Shown here: positions 19,823 to 29,081 of the stretch, piece after piece | How positions within the stretch are numbered: the first letter of the stretch is position 1 | Layout: each line of letters opens with the position of its first letter | DNA from: Pelagophyceae sp. CCMP2097 | Lineage: Eukaryota; Sar; Pelagophyceae | Reading direction: 5' to 3' | Assembly: GCA_026770575.1 (NCBI GenBank) | Contig: MU657327.1 | Location: 10,034 to 42,872 of the forward strand | Length of the DNA: 32,839 nucleotides | Made by a program: the position numbers and the translations under genes | Notes under the pieces: generated by a model | Told to the model about the DNA's origin: nothing | Databases searched by the model: none | Seen by the model: only the letters and a program-made list of their open reading frames with translations

Positions 19823-22455
19823 TCACGGCGGGTGGACCGTATTCCAAAAGTCGGTGTAGTAGTGGAACGTGGTCTTTGCGGCGGCGGCCATGTTGCGGTC
19901 GTCGGCCGAGTCGCCAACGAAAAACGCGCGAGGCTACGTTGAATCGTTCGTCGAAGAGGGGCGCGCTTCGGCAACGACGACAAAGAGCAACGTCGCGTCT
20001 CAAAAAGGAAAAGGACAAACAGTTTCAACGAAGGGCGACGCACGTCGTCCGCGGAAACGCCGAGCGCCTTGGCGGCGTGCGTCCACATGCCCGCGCCGCG
20101 CGACTTGTGGAACAAGCCGTCGTCTTTCTTCGACAGCGCGACGCAGACGAGGACGGGCAGGCCCAGGCCGCGAGTCTTGTCCGTGGCCCAGTGCTCGAGT
20201 CGGCCGCACTTTTCCGCAATCTTCCGCTTCACAACGGCGGGGTCCTTGAAGCGGTCCAGCGACTCGTTTGTCAGCACGGCGAAGGCGAAGCCGTCGCTGT
20301 GGAGTTTTTGAAGGACCGTTGGGATGTGTTTGAAGCGGTGCGCCCACGCCGCCGTCCCAGTCTCGCCAAAGTCGCGCGGGCACAAAGTCTCATCAAAGTC
20401 AAACGCCGCGAGAGCCACGTTGCCTAAGCAAGTCCGGTGGCACCCTCTCATCAGTATGAAGGGCACGGACCGGCGGCGGCGGCGTCGCCAAAGTACTTGG
20501 CGAGCAAAGAGGTGCCGTGCAGCACCCAGCCCTCCGGGACTTCGACGTCGCGGAAGAGAACCGCGCCGCCCCGCGGCTTCGAGCCGCCCGCGGGCGGCGC
20601 CGGCGGGAACGCGGCTGCGGCGGTGCGCTTCGCGGCAGGCTTCGGCGCGAAGATCGACGCCAAGCCCCCTTTCGTCGCCGACTTTGGAGCCGCGCCCGCC
20701 GCCCGCGGCCCCTGAAGCTCGAGCGAGACGACGACCTGCGCGCCACCGTTCGACTTTTGAGCGCACGTTTCATAGAGGCGACGAGCGGCGCCGCGGGGCA
20801 CGCACGCCAAAGTGGTCCGACGGCAGCAGCGGCTTGGTGAGCTGGGCGCCTACGTGTGGCTTGGTCGCGGCCCGTTGTTTAGGGCTCGTTTGTGTGCAAT
20901 CGATCGTCGCATTTACCTGTCGCCAGTCTCTTCACCACCGTCTTCTTCTCGATCTGCTTCTTGCCGACGAGTTGCAGCGCTGCCGCCGTAACGCGCTTGC
21001 CGCCCTCGTCGGCGGCGCCCAGCGACCTTGCGGGCGTAGCGCGCGCCAGGACGAGCACGCGGTCGAAGCGACTACAAATGGCGCGTCGCGGCGCGCGAGG
21101 CGGCATGGCACCTCCCTCGGCGGAACCCCGGCCTCGCAAAGCAAGCCTCACCTCTTGTATCGGTTGCCGAGCATGAGGTTCTCGACCCCGTTGTACGTAT
21201 GTTCCGAATCCTTCCGTTTCCCGCAGTCGACCCACGCGTCGGTCCAGCCTTCGCCGGCGGCCTTGAGAGCATCGCCGTCGTCGGCCTCCTTCCAATTAAA
21301 GTCGCCCATCAAGACCGCCGCGACGCAGCCGTGCCGCTGCGCCTCGGCGGAAAGCAGCTGCGTGGCCTGCGCCAACTGCGCATTGCGGTTGCGGAGCACT
21401 TCCGGCTGCTGGTCGCGGCCCACGAAGGACTCGAGGTGCGTCGAACCGAAGACGACATCTCCCACGCCAGCCTACGTCCGACGTCCGCGAGACCCTCGGC
21501 CCCCGTGCCGCCCCAGCACGCACCCAGTGCGCGCGGCCGATGAGCAGGCCGCGGCCCATGAGCGTCGCCGCGTACGGCTCCGTGCCTAGGCGCGGTCTGT
21601 TGCTACGATGGTCCCCCAGCTTGGAAAGTCCGGCGCCGCTTCGCGCGGATGCCGCAGAGCGCGCCGAGCGGTTTCCGCGTCGCGAGGCCGCAAAAGTAAG
21701 GCGCGTTCGTCTCCTGCCGCGCCTGTGGCGCGTCTGACAAGGTCGAAGCATGAGGCAAGAGGTCATGGGACAAGAGGGTGCGCACGAGCGTCCCAAAGCC
21801 GGCGCGGCTCAGCGCCGCCGCCAGGAGCCCGTCCGTCTCGTGCCTGTGCAGGAGGATCCGCGACGCAGCTTTGAGGGCGTGCGACGCACGTGAGTTCCTG
21901 CAAAGCGACGACCGCGGCGCCGGCCTCGTCGATGATGCGCGAAATGGCCGCCATCCTGTCCGGAAACGTCTCCGGGTACTCGAACCAGACGTTGTACGTC
22001 AGCGCCTTGACCGCCTAGGCCGTCTGGCCTCGGGCACAGACAGCGGAAGCGCGGGTGCGCACCGTCGGCGCTTCGTTGGCTGTAGGCTTCGCGTCGCCAA
22101 ACTCCGCCGCCTTGAGTTTGCGGACCGCCGCGAGCTGCTCCATGATGCTGCCAGGCGCCGCCAGAGCACGCTGCGGCGCAGGCGCGGGGGCGGCTTCCCT
22201 GCGGGGCGCGTTGGCGTCGGCTTTGTTCTGCTCCGCGCGGAGGCCGCGGATCGCGGCGAGGTCGTGCGTCGCGGGCGCGTCGTTGGAGAGGAAGGCGTCG
22301 GCGGCGCTCTGAACGGTGCGGTGGACCGTGAGGAGTTGTCTCGCGGTGGCGGGGGAGCACCCGGTGAAGGCCTGCAGAGTCGAAACATCAAGCTGCAGCG
22401 CCGCAGCGTCGCGCTGCGGCGCATCGTCGTCCGCAGTCAGGTCGATGGGATCCAT
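19823..22455 (-). CDS. Putative fusion: UBA-like, TDP2-type phosphodiesterase and PNKP-type 3'-phosphatase
   Basis: Proposed exons: 22455-22063, 22014-21890, 21843-21665, 21585-21524, 21471-21152, 21071-20917, 20849-20806, 20735-20471, 20423-20044, 19933-19823. Phases all close, giving 677 aa. Residues about 20-70 resemble a UBA-like helix bundle (LQAFTGCSPATARQLLTVH). The EEP domain follows with LTYNVWF, ALQEL, STHLES, MGDFNW, GNRYKSRFDRVL and SDHFG (about 137-426), the TDP2 order of catalytic motifs. The exon after SDHFG begins VVVSLELQ, the expected last EEP strand, and runs on through an Ala/Pro-rich linker into an HAD phosphatase (FDFDETL about 522, LTNES about 565, GAGMW, GDSADD about 648) of PNK3P type. 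Family roles: TDP2 removes 5'-tyrosyl topoisomerase-2 adducts and PNK3P removes 3'-phosphates. If unspliced at 20805, TDP2 would end about 15 residues after SDHFG. Confidence 0.8.
21586..21664 (-). other. Probable GC-AG intron in the TDP2-phosphatase gene
   Basis: Joining CTCG|GCGCGC to CGCCTAG|GC gives RKPLGTEPYAATLMGRGLL, matching the TDP2 region before MGRGLL. The only GT in the 3' part of exon 3 and the unspliced stretch leaves a 20-nt intron, which is too short, and no upstream GT gives the right phase. The 79-nt length suits this genome. Confidence 0.5.
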
Positions 22456-23547
22456 CTCTCCGGGGGGCGCGCGCGCGGCGGGGGCGGAGATTTCGGCGCG
22501 CGAATCGAAATGCCAGTGCTTTGGCGAAAGGGGCCCTCACGGCGCGCGCGGTCGCGCACCGTGAGGCGGGCCGCTAGCGCGGTGCGGGCGCACGTGCAGA
22601 GGAGGGCGGCCAAGCGCATCCCCCCGTGGGGGGGGCGACGGTTATCCCTACCAGGACTGGCGACTCAGGCTGGCGACGAGTACCTGTCGTGGCGGACCCT
22701 CTCCCCTGCAGGGCAGCGGCCCACGCCACCCGCGCCCCACGCGCGGACCCCGGCTGCGCCACGGCAAGGAGAGGCCGCCGCCGGGCGTGCGCTGGCTGCG
22801 GGCCTCGGACGGTCCCGCGGCCGTCGGCGGCTCCCGCTACGCGCCGCTTCGCGTCCCGTCGCGGGGCTTGCGGGCGGTGCGGCCTGCCCGTCGGACGCGT
22901 TCGGGGAGCGCGACAAGGCCTGCGTTTGGTCATCCCTCTGTGGATGCGCCGCTGCTAGGCGCGGCAAGCTGGCTCCGTGCAGCACGCCTCCGTCACTGCC
23001 GACCACGCGCGAGGACGCTGCAGGCGCCGCGCACCGCTCAGCTCGTGCTGTCTCTGGCGCTGATCCCGAAGATGGGCGCCGAGAGAGCCGGCGCCAAGAC
23101 GGGCTGAGGACGCAGCTCGTCGGGCCGTCTGAGCGCGCCTGTGCCAAGAAATTTTGAAGAAACGGCGCTCCCCGATGCCGATGCAGCAGCTCCTTTCTGG
23201 ACTCGCGCGTCCGAGCATCTTCAGATGCTCAGTGCAAGTGTATCGACTGCGCGGCGTCGAGTGGCAGAATGAGTGTTTTCCGGATGAATTTTCCGCGCCA
23301 GGGTCGACTCCGCCGCCGACGGCAGAGCGCCGAGGCATTAGTATCCACTGGTGGATGACGCTCACCTCACCTCCAGAGTCCACCGCATTCCGATTATTCA
23401 TTATTTGAGGTGCGTGCGGCACCGCGGGTCCACTCGGCGAAGGTTTGGCATCCCGATCTCGACTCGAGCTCTGTTCAGACCCTCTCGGAGGCTGGGCAAC
23501 GCGCGCGAGCGCCGGTGCATCGCCCAGTGCGACGCGACGGGGCCGTC
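22456..23547. other. About 1.1 kb without a recognisable gene
   Basis: The left part is very GC-rich with open frames on both strands that give Arg/Ala/Pro-rich compositional proteins. The right part (23150-23450) is less GC-rich. Short frames such as 23154-23408 (+, 84 aa) have no family features. It contains the divergent promoters of the repair gene (start 22455) and the membrane-protein gene (start 23548), but I cannot point to an element. An exon of an unknown protein cannot be excluded. Confidence 0.35.
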
Positions 23548-24471
23548 ATGGCGTCGGAAATCATGGACGTGTTCGAAATGACTCCGTGGTGCGTTTGCCG
23601 TCGCCGCCGCGCTTTCGCGATTCCGACGGCAATGCACAGGGACCGTTACGCTGGCTTCGCCGGCGCGCTCACGACGCTCGTCTGCCTCGGCGCGGGCCTC
23701 GTCGGCTGCTTCGTCAACGAGGGCAGCTGGCACGCGCGAAGGCAGTTCGGGACAAAGCAACTCTTCTGCCTTCGAAAGAACGCGCCGGAGCCGGCCGCGC
23801 CGTGGCCGACGCTGTGGTCGGCCATCGTCGGGGCGTGTTGCGCCGTGACGCAGTCTTCCGAAAGGACGCTGTGGTCGGCCACCATCGGGGCCTCTGTGGT
23901 TGGCCACCTTCGGGGCCTCTGCGTTGGGCCCGGCGGTCGACGCTCGCCGGATAGGTCCTGGCGGCAGTATACACCGTCGCCGTCGGCCTCCTCGTCGCCG
24001 TCATCGAGCTGCCCGCGCTGTACTGCCATTCCTACTCCTGCGTCAAATGCAAGGACCGCCTCATCGAGGACACCACGTTCCACCACGGCTGGATCCGCGC
24101 GTCGTTGTATCTGGCGTGCACGCCCGCGATGCTCGGTTTCAAGTCCATCCTCCTCTGGCCGGGCGCCCAGCTCGTCTGTCTCGCCGGGCTCTACGCGAGC
24201 AACCGCGTCGCAGCACAGACCGCCAAAAAGAACGACGCAGAAAGACGCGGCCGCGAGAGCACTGAGGCCGGATGCCCGCCGAGGGGGCGCGGCTCCGGAG
24301 CGCGCGTCTTTGTCATTGCGTGCGTAGGTTCTCGTGGCGCTCAAGTATCGCATCAACGGCGGTGGCGGCGGCGGCGTCGCCTACTCCAACCTCGGGCGCG
24401 ACAACGCCCACACTGGCGCCGGCGCCGACTCCGACGAGGACGAGCCCACGTTCGGCACCTTCACCCTGTAA
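23548..24471 (+). CDS. Four-helix membrane protein, TVP18/Flower-like
   Basis: Proposed exons: 23548-23588, 23640-23712, 23955 to about 24266, 24328-24471. Four hydrophobic segments: GFAGALTTLVCLGAGLVGCF, AAVYTVAVGLLVAVIELPAL, SLYLACTPAMLGFKSILLW, AQLVCLAGLYASN. Between helices 2 and 3 is a Cys-containing loop (CHSYSCVKCKDRLIED). The IELPA motif after helix 2 resembles the E-x-P of the TVP18/Flower family, small Golgi or vesicle proteins proposed to act in membrane traffic or as calcium channels. The tail is Lys/Arg-rich and then Gly-rich and acidic (DSDEDEPTFGTF). The join to the last exon is not secure: a GC donor near 24267 or a GT donor near 24222 are alternatives. The long second intron holds a degenerate minisatellite. 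Confidence 0.6.
23800..23930. repeat. Degenerate minisatellite inside an intron
   Basis: GACGCTGTGGTCGGCCA followed by TCGTCGGGGC or CCATCGGGGC occurs at about 23808 and 23876, and a shorter GTGGTTGGCCACC...CGGGGCCTC unit at about 23896. Units of roughly 30-70 bp are imperfect. The location is inside the proposed 242-nt intron of the membrane-protein gene. Confidence 0.6.
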
Positions 24472-24554
24472 CCCTGTTCTTCTTCTCTGTGCGGTCCGCT
24501 CGCAACCAGTGTGGGAAGGCGCCTTGAAATTACAGATTACAGGCCCAATGCCCT

Positions 24555-25890
24555 TTAGGCCCACTTGCGGCGCTTCATGCGGCGCTCTTCGTCCTTTTGC
24601 TTCCTTTCAGTGTGCCGGATCCACTTTTCGACGTCGGAAGTGTCCACCTCAAAGTCCTTCTTCTTGTGCAGTCGCTTGATCACTTCTTTCACCGGAATTG
24701 CAGGGATGTGCACAATCTTGTCCAAAGACTCGTCCCCATCCGTGATCTTCACGGCGTTGCGCTCTCGCTGAGGGACGTGCAAAGCGCGGCGGCAGAAAGC
24801 GAGAAGAGCTTGGTTGCACCACCTGTCTTCAATCGGCGCTCTGAGCGAGACCATGACGCAGTGCGGCGTCACGTCGAGCACGGCGTCCTCTTCTTGCGCG
24901 GGCTTGACGATGACGCGCAGCAAGACGCCGTCGCCGATCGGCTCGCAGATCGAGTCGCCCTCTGCGGCCTGGCACAGAGCCTCAAAGTCGTCGTTCTTCG
25001 GGCCCTCGGCCTCGTCATAAAGTAAATTCTTCTTCGGCTCCGCCGTTTGCTCCGCCGCCGGCGCAGAGGACTCGGGCTCCTCCCACTGCGACACGCCAGT
25101 CGCCTCGTTGTACCTGCAAGAAACGCCTCCTTACACGCGAGACGCTCCCCAGCGTCTCGCGTTCACGACGGCGTCGATCACTCCATTCACAGTCCCGGTT
25201 TTCAAAAACGCGGCGCGGCTTTCGGACCAGTAGGCCACGCCGCCGTTTTCGATCTTGCGCCAGGCCGATTGCGGCGGCGCCTCTGCGGCGGCGCCGAGAA
25301 CGACGGCCTCTGGCGTTTGGGCCTCGGTCGCGCGCAGCGCCTCGGCGGCGCCGTAGGCGACTTCGAAAGGCAGCGGGGCGTCGTAAAACGACGGCGCCGG
25401 CGACTTTGATCCCTCTTCGTCGCGCGGCGGCGTGTCGCCGGGCGGATGCGGCTCCGCCGCCTCGTCGTCTTCTTCACTACCCTCGGCGTCAGAGTCCGGG
25501 TTCGCGGCAGTGCCAGCGTCGAGCTGCGGCGGCAGGCCCATGTTCGGCGGTAAGCCCATGTTCGGCGGTAAGCCCATGTTGGGCGGGAGGGCCAGGCCCA
25601 TGCTGGGCGGCGGCGGCATGTGGCCCAGCGGCGGCATGCCGCCCGGGGGCGGCATCATCCCGCCCGGCGGCGGCATCATGCCGCCCGGGCCCGGGCCGCC
25701 AAAGGGCAAAGGCATGCCGCGCGGCGGGCCGCCTGCGCTTTTCTGTGAGACCGCGTCGATGCGTCGGCAAAAACAGGAGTCGGCAAACACGCGCACCGAA
25801 CGGCGCGAAGCCGAAGGAGACCGGCGGCGGCGGGCCCTGCGGGATCTGGTACGCCATGGCCACGCCGTGCGCGAAGATCGGCTGCTGCAT
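24555..25890 (-). CDS. Proline-rich WW-domain protein with C-terminal DUF167
   Basis: Proposed exons: 25890-25797, 25732-25228, 25113-24555, giving 385 aa. The N-terminus MQQPIFAHGVAMAYQIPQGP leads into a Pro/Gly/Met-rich region with repeats (MPPPGG, MGLPPN). An acidic stretch follows. The WW domain (AWRKIENGGVAYW-YNEATGVSQWEEPE, with both Trp) becomes complete only when the 114-nt intron at 25114-25227 is removed. The DUF167/UPF0235 domain (VLLRVIVKPAQEEDAVLDV, VSLRAPIEDRWCNQALLAF, RNAVKITDGDESLDKIV) follows, then a basic helical tail (RKQKDEERRMKRRKWA). WW plus proline-rich composition suggests an RNA-processing or nuclear partner; DUF167 has no firm biochemical function. Another upstream exon is possible. 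The stop lies 83 bp from the stop of the convergent membrane-protein gene. Confidence 0.78.
25537..25590. repeat. 18-bp tandem repeat coding for MGLPPN units
   Basis: CCCATGTTCGGCGGTAAG occurs twice exactly, followed by a third unit with changes (CCCATGTTGGGCGGGAGG). It is in frame within the WW-DUF167 gene, so copy-number change would not disrupt the protein. Confidence 0.85.
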
Positions 25891-26080
25891 GGCCGCGCCC
25901 TTGCGCCTGCACTCGCCGAAAGATCGCTGAATAAACGGCGTCGATGGCCCGGGGCCGCAGCGCGTCTTGGGCACGGCTGCGGCGAGGCGTCGCCCTGCCA
26001 AGCAAGCTCGGCAAGGCCTCGCTCGCCACGTTGCCCGACGCTCGAAAGTCCCGGTGCGGGGCCGCGGGCGTTTGGCCGAG

Positions 26081-27930
26081 TTAGTTAGCGACGGCGGGTG
26101 CCGCGACGGCGGGTGCCGCGCGCGGCGACCTTCTGTCGGCGCCATCGGGCGCGGCGGCGGCGGCGGTCGCGGGCGCCATGCCGGGCGCGGCGGCGGGCGC
26201 CATCTCGAGGAGGACGTCCTTCAAAGCGCCGTTCTCGGGAGCGTCGGGCTGCAGCAGCGCTGCGGACCCGCGCTGGTGCGCGGAGACGCTGGCGCCGCGG
26301 CAAAAGGCGGCAAACTCCTTCAAAGAGACGGCGTTGCTGCCGTCCGAGTCCATGCAGTCGAAGACTGCGTCGAGGTCAGCATCAGTCACGGACGCGGCCA
26401 CCCCAATTTTGCGCCGCAGCACGATGGCCCACTCGTCGCGCGTGACGACGTTGTTGGCGTCCAAATCCAGCAATTTGAAGCACTTGTAGTAGTTGACTTG
26501 CGAGGGATTGAACAAATTGATGTCACCCGGCCGTACAGCCGCCATACAAGCTTCACCCAGCCTTTGTGTAATGTACCAAAGGATCAAATGCACGCGGTCC
26601 ATGTTGCGCGGCGGCGGCGTCCGCGCAGAGCCGCCCGCCGGCGCGGAGAGGTGCGGGACCTCCTTTAAGCCGATCGCGTCGGACGCGCTCGACCGGAAAG
26701 CGTATAAGAGCTGATCCGAAGGCCCGGCGTCGCGTAAAGACCCGACGCCGTTGCCGTTGTTTAAAGCTGCAGCAGATCCGAGCTCGAAGCTGGAGGACTG
26801 CATGCCGCGCGCAAAAGCGCAGAATTCCTGCAGAGTTAAAGAGCCGTCTCTATTCACATCGATGCTCTCAAAAATCACGTTCAGCTCGGCATCCGCAATC
26901 TCGGCCTGCGTGATGGCGCAGAGGCGCCGGATCGCGAGTCGGAATTCCGCAGCGTCCAACACTTGCGATAAGTCCAAATCCAATGCCTTGTACATACGCT
27001 GGTAAGAAACCGTGGCCGGGTGGTAGCGCGTGCCAAAGCCCGACGACCCGGCGTCGCCGCGGAGGCCGATGAGCTGCGCAAGCTTATACAGGATCAGCCC
27101 GGCACCATTTAGCCCCGCGGGCGTTTTCATGCTGCCGATCAGCGACCCTCGGTTGCCGCCCTGGCCGCTCAAACCCTTACCCTCCGCCGCGCTCGCCGCC
27201 GTCTCCGCGGTGTTGCTCCCGCGCCGTTGCGAAGCGTCCGACGGCCGCCGGTCGCGCGACGACGTGTCCGACGGCCGCCGTTCGCGCGATGACCGCGGAG
27301 GCGCCGAGTCCCGCGAAGAACGCTTCGCCGCGTCCGCCTTGGGCGGCTGCTTGGGCGCCGCCGCCTGCGGCAGCGCCGCCACCTCCGGCAGCGGCGCCGG
27401 CGCCGGGCCCGGTGCGTTTTCGGCCACGTGCGCGTCCTTGGCCGGCGCGGCCTCTATGGACGGCGCTGCCTCCTTGGGCGCCGCCGCTTCGGCGCCCTGC
27501 TTGCGCGAAATGACTTGCGCGACGTCGGAAGCCTTCGCTTTCCCATCTGTCTTGGCCACGGTCTCCCAAAGGCTATCGTCAAACGAAAACCCCTCGCCGA
27601 GGCAGTCGACGACGTCCTTGCGCGCCAGGTACGCGTCGCCCTACAAATCGCGCGTCGGCGCGGGGGAAGAAACGCAATCGCACGCGGCGCGCCCGGTAAG
27701 CGGCTGAGGGACAGATCCTTTTTCGACTCGCCCTCGAACGAAAGCCCCATCGACGGCTCGCGCCGCCCCAGCGGGAGGCTCGCCGGCGCGCCGCGGCGCG
27801 GCGTCCGGTGGGCGACAGGGGTTTCGCCCGTCGTGGTAGCTTCCAAGGTTCGACCCAGGCGACCCAAAGGATGACGGACGCCGGCGGGGCGCACCCTGGC
27901 CTCGAAGCTCTTTGCGGCGCCGGCGCCCAT
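26081..27930 (-). CDS. Four EF-hand calcium-binding protein with possible N-myristoylation
   Basis: Proposed exons: 27930-27691 and 27640-26081, giving 599 aa. The N-terminus MGAGAAKS fits a Gly-2 myristoylation signal, which is inference. A long Ala/Pro/Lys-rich and then Ser/Arg-rich linker contains two repeats of (S)SRDRRPSD type. Two paired EF-hand modules follow: DLDLSQVLDAAEF with DVNRDGSLTLQEF, and DLDANNVVTRDEW with DSDGSNAVSLKEF. Only the second hand has a fully canonical 12-residue loop; the others lack one or more acidic ligands. Between the pairs is LILWYITQRLGEAC, similar to LILYKLAQLIGLR before the first pair, so the protein is an internal duplication of a helix plus EF-pair unit. 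It is probably a calcium sensor. The exon join requires a GC donor. Confidence 0.75.
27641..27690 (-). other. Probable GC-AG intron in the EF-hand gene
   Basis: SRLPG|GCGCCG...TTTGTAG|GDAYLARKDV keeps frame with a 50-nt intron. The GT donor seven bases further on (C|GTGCGA) is in the wrong phase for this acceptor. A missed small exon is an alternative. Confidence 0.4.
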
Positions 27931-28165
27931 GGCAGCGAGTCAGCCCGCGTCGAAAGACGTGGGGTGAGGGTGAGGGTTTTAATTTAAACCCCGGGGAGAC
28001 GACAAGAACTCTCAGAGAGCCACGTGCAGATCAAGAGGTCCTAGGCCTGCGCAGGAGCTGGGGTAGTCACGAGGGTTGACGGAACCTTCTGTTTAACGTT
28101 TACTGAACTCTCTCTCAAATTCGCCAAAATTAGCAAGCAATGAAAGTATTTTGTGTGTATTTTTA

Positions 28166-28680
28166 GACAGGTTCACTTTATTTAACTTGTTCAGAACTCG
28201 TTCAGAAAATGACAAATACACAGCTCAGAACAGTTCTGAACTGGTTAAAAAAAGGCCGAAATATGAACTCAGAGTTCAGTTCAAGTTAACCAGTTCAGAA
28301 CTAGCTCTAAACTGAGAAAACCCGCGTCCTCCTCCCGCGTCGCCCTCGGCGCCGGCGCGGGGGCCAAAGGGTTTGCCATCCTCGTCACCGTCAAGCAGCG
28401 ACCCGCAAATGTGGCTGTCTCAATTGTTCAAAACATTAAAAATAAATTTAGTGAGAATTTGTTCAAATCTAGATCAGGTTCGAAATGCCGGTGGGATTCG
28501 AACCGGCTCACCTAGATTTCGATGGGACGTGACTGCAATCGCCAAAATAAAGATGATAAAATGCCGTCGCCTCCGGGGCTGAACTCAAAGTGCAAATACG
28601 ATTTCTGAACTCTTCTGAACTAACGCCTTAACTCGCATTTGCGTATGAGTTCTGAACTGGTTAAATAAAGTGAACCTGTC
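28166..28680. mobile_element. 515-bp non-autonomous inverted-repeat element (MITE-like) with TA duplication
   Basis: The left end GACAGGTTCACTTTATTTAAC continues to TTCAGAACTC. The reverse complement of the right end is the same over about 34 bp with two mismatches. Both ends are flanked by TA (28164-28165 and 28681-28682), which suggests a Tc1/mariner-type TA target duplication. The interior has further nested inverted copies of AGTTCTGAACTGGTTAA (about 28237 and 28294) and no transposase. A perfect Pol III B box (GGTTCGAATCC on the minus strand) lies at 28494-28504. Confidence 0.8.
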
Positions 28681-28855
28681 TATTACAAGAGCGCGCCGGA
28701 GGCACACGGAGGACCCGAAGGATACAGCCAAATCCCATTGCAATGCCCACGTAAATAATTGAAATTATTTAACTAATCGCTGAACTTTCAAATCCTCCTT
28801 ATCTTTATTTTTATTATTTTATTTCTTATTGAGCTATTTATTTTTTCTTTTTTTT

Positions 28856-28929
28856 GCGGCCGACCAGATTCGAACCTGTGACCAAAAACTTCTTCTATGA
28901 TGATTCCAATGAGGCTCCTGCTCGACCGC
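28856..28929 (-). ncRNA. tRNA-like sequence or tRNA-derived element
   Basis: On the minus strand this 74-nt sequence starts GCGGTCG and ends CGGCCGC, which pair as a 7-bp acceptor stem with one G-T wobble. It contains a TpsiC-loop-like GGTTCGAATC with a partly mismatched stem and an A-box-like AGCAGG. I could not fold convincing D and anticodon arms, and there is no intact anticodon call. The 3' flank on that strand is A-rich rather than T-rich, which fits a tRNA-derived retroposed copy better than an active gene. Confidence 0.4.
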
Positions 28930-29029
28930 AACTCCCAATTTTAGCAATCGCATCAACCACCAATCGCTAAATCGGCCGAGTTGCTGTTTTTTTCTTCCCA
29001 GAGGTGGAACCTCACGGATGGACCCGGCG

Positions 29030-29081
29030 ACGGACAGACAGACAGACAGACAAACGGACAGACAGACGGAGAGACAGACAT
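29030..29081. repeat. GACA/GACG microsatellite
   Basis: Runs of GACAGACA with a few CAAACG and CGGAGA interruptions over about 50 bp. Confidence 0.85.

Noticed and set aside
20620..20680. Possible PCNA-interaction (PIP) motif in the repair-protein linker
   Set aside because: GLASIFAP lacks the Gln and the paired aromatic residues of a PIP box.
21778..23157. 459-codon plus-strand frame overlapping the repair gene
   Set aside because: Mostly antisense to the TDP2 exons and to GC-rich flank, with no family features.
28141..28330. CRISPR-like array in the GTTCTGAAC-rich region
   Set aside because: The repeats are inverted, irregular in spacing and belong to a terminal-repeat element in eukaryotic DNA.
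28494..28504. Perfect B box inside the inverted-repeat element as a tRNA gene
   Set aside because: No matching acceptor stem or A box at tRNA distance; kept only as a note on the element.
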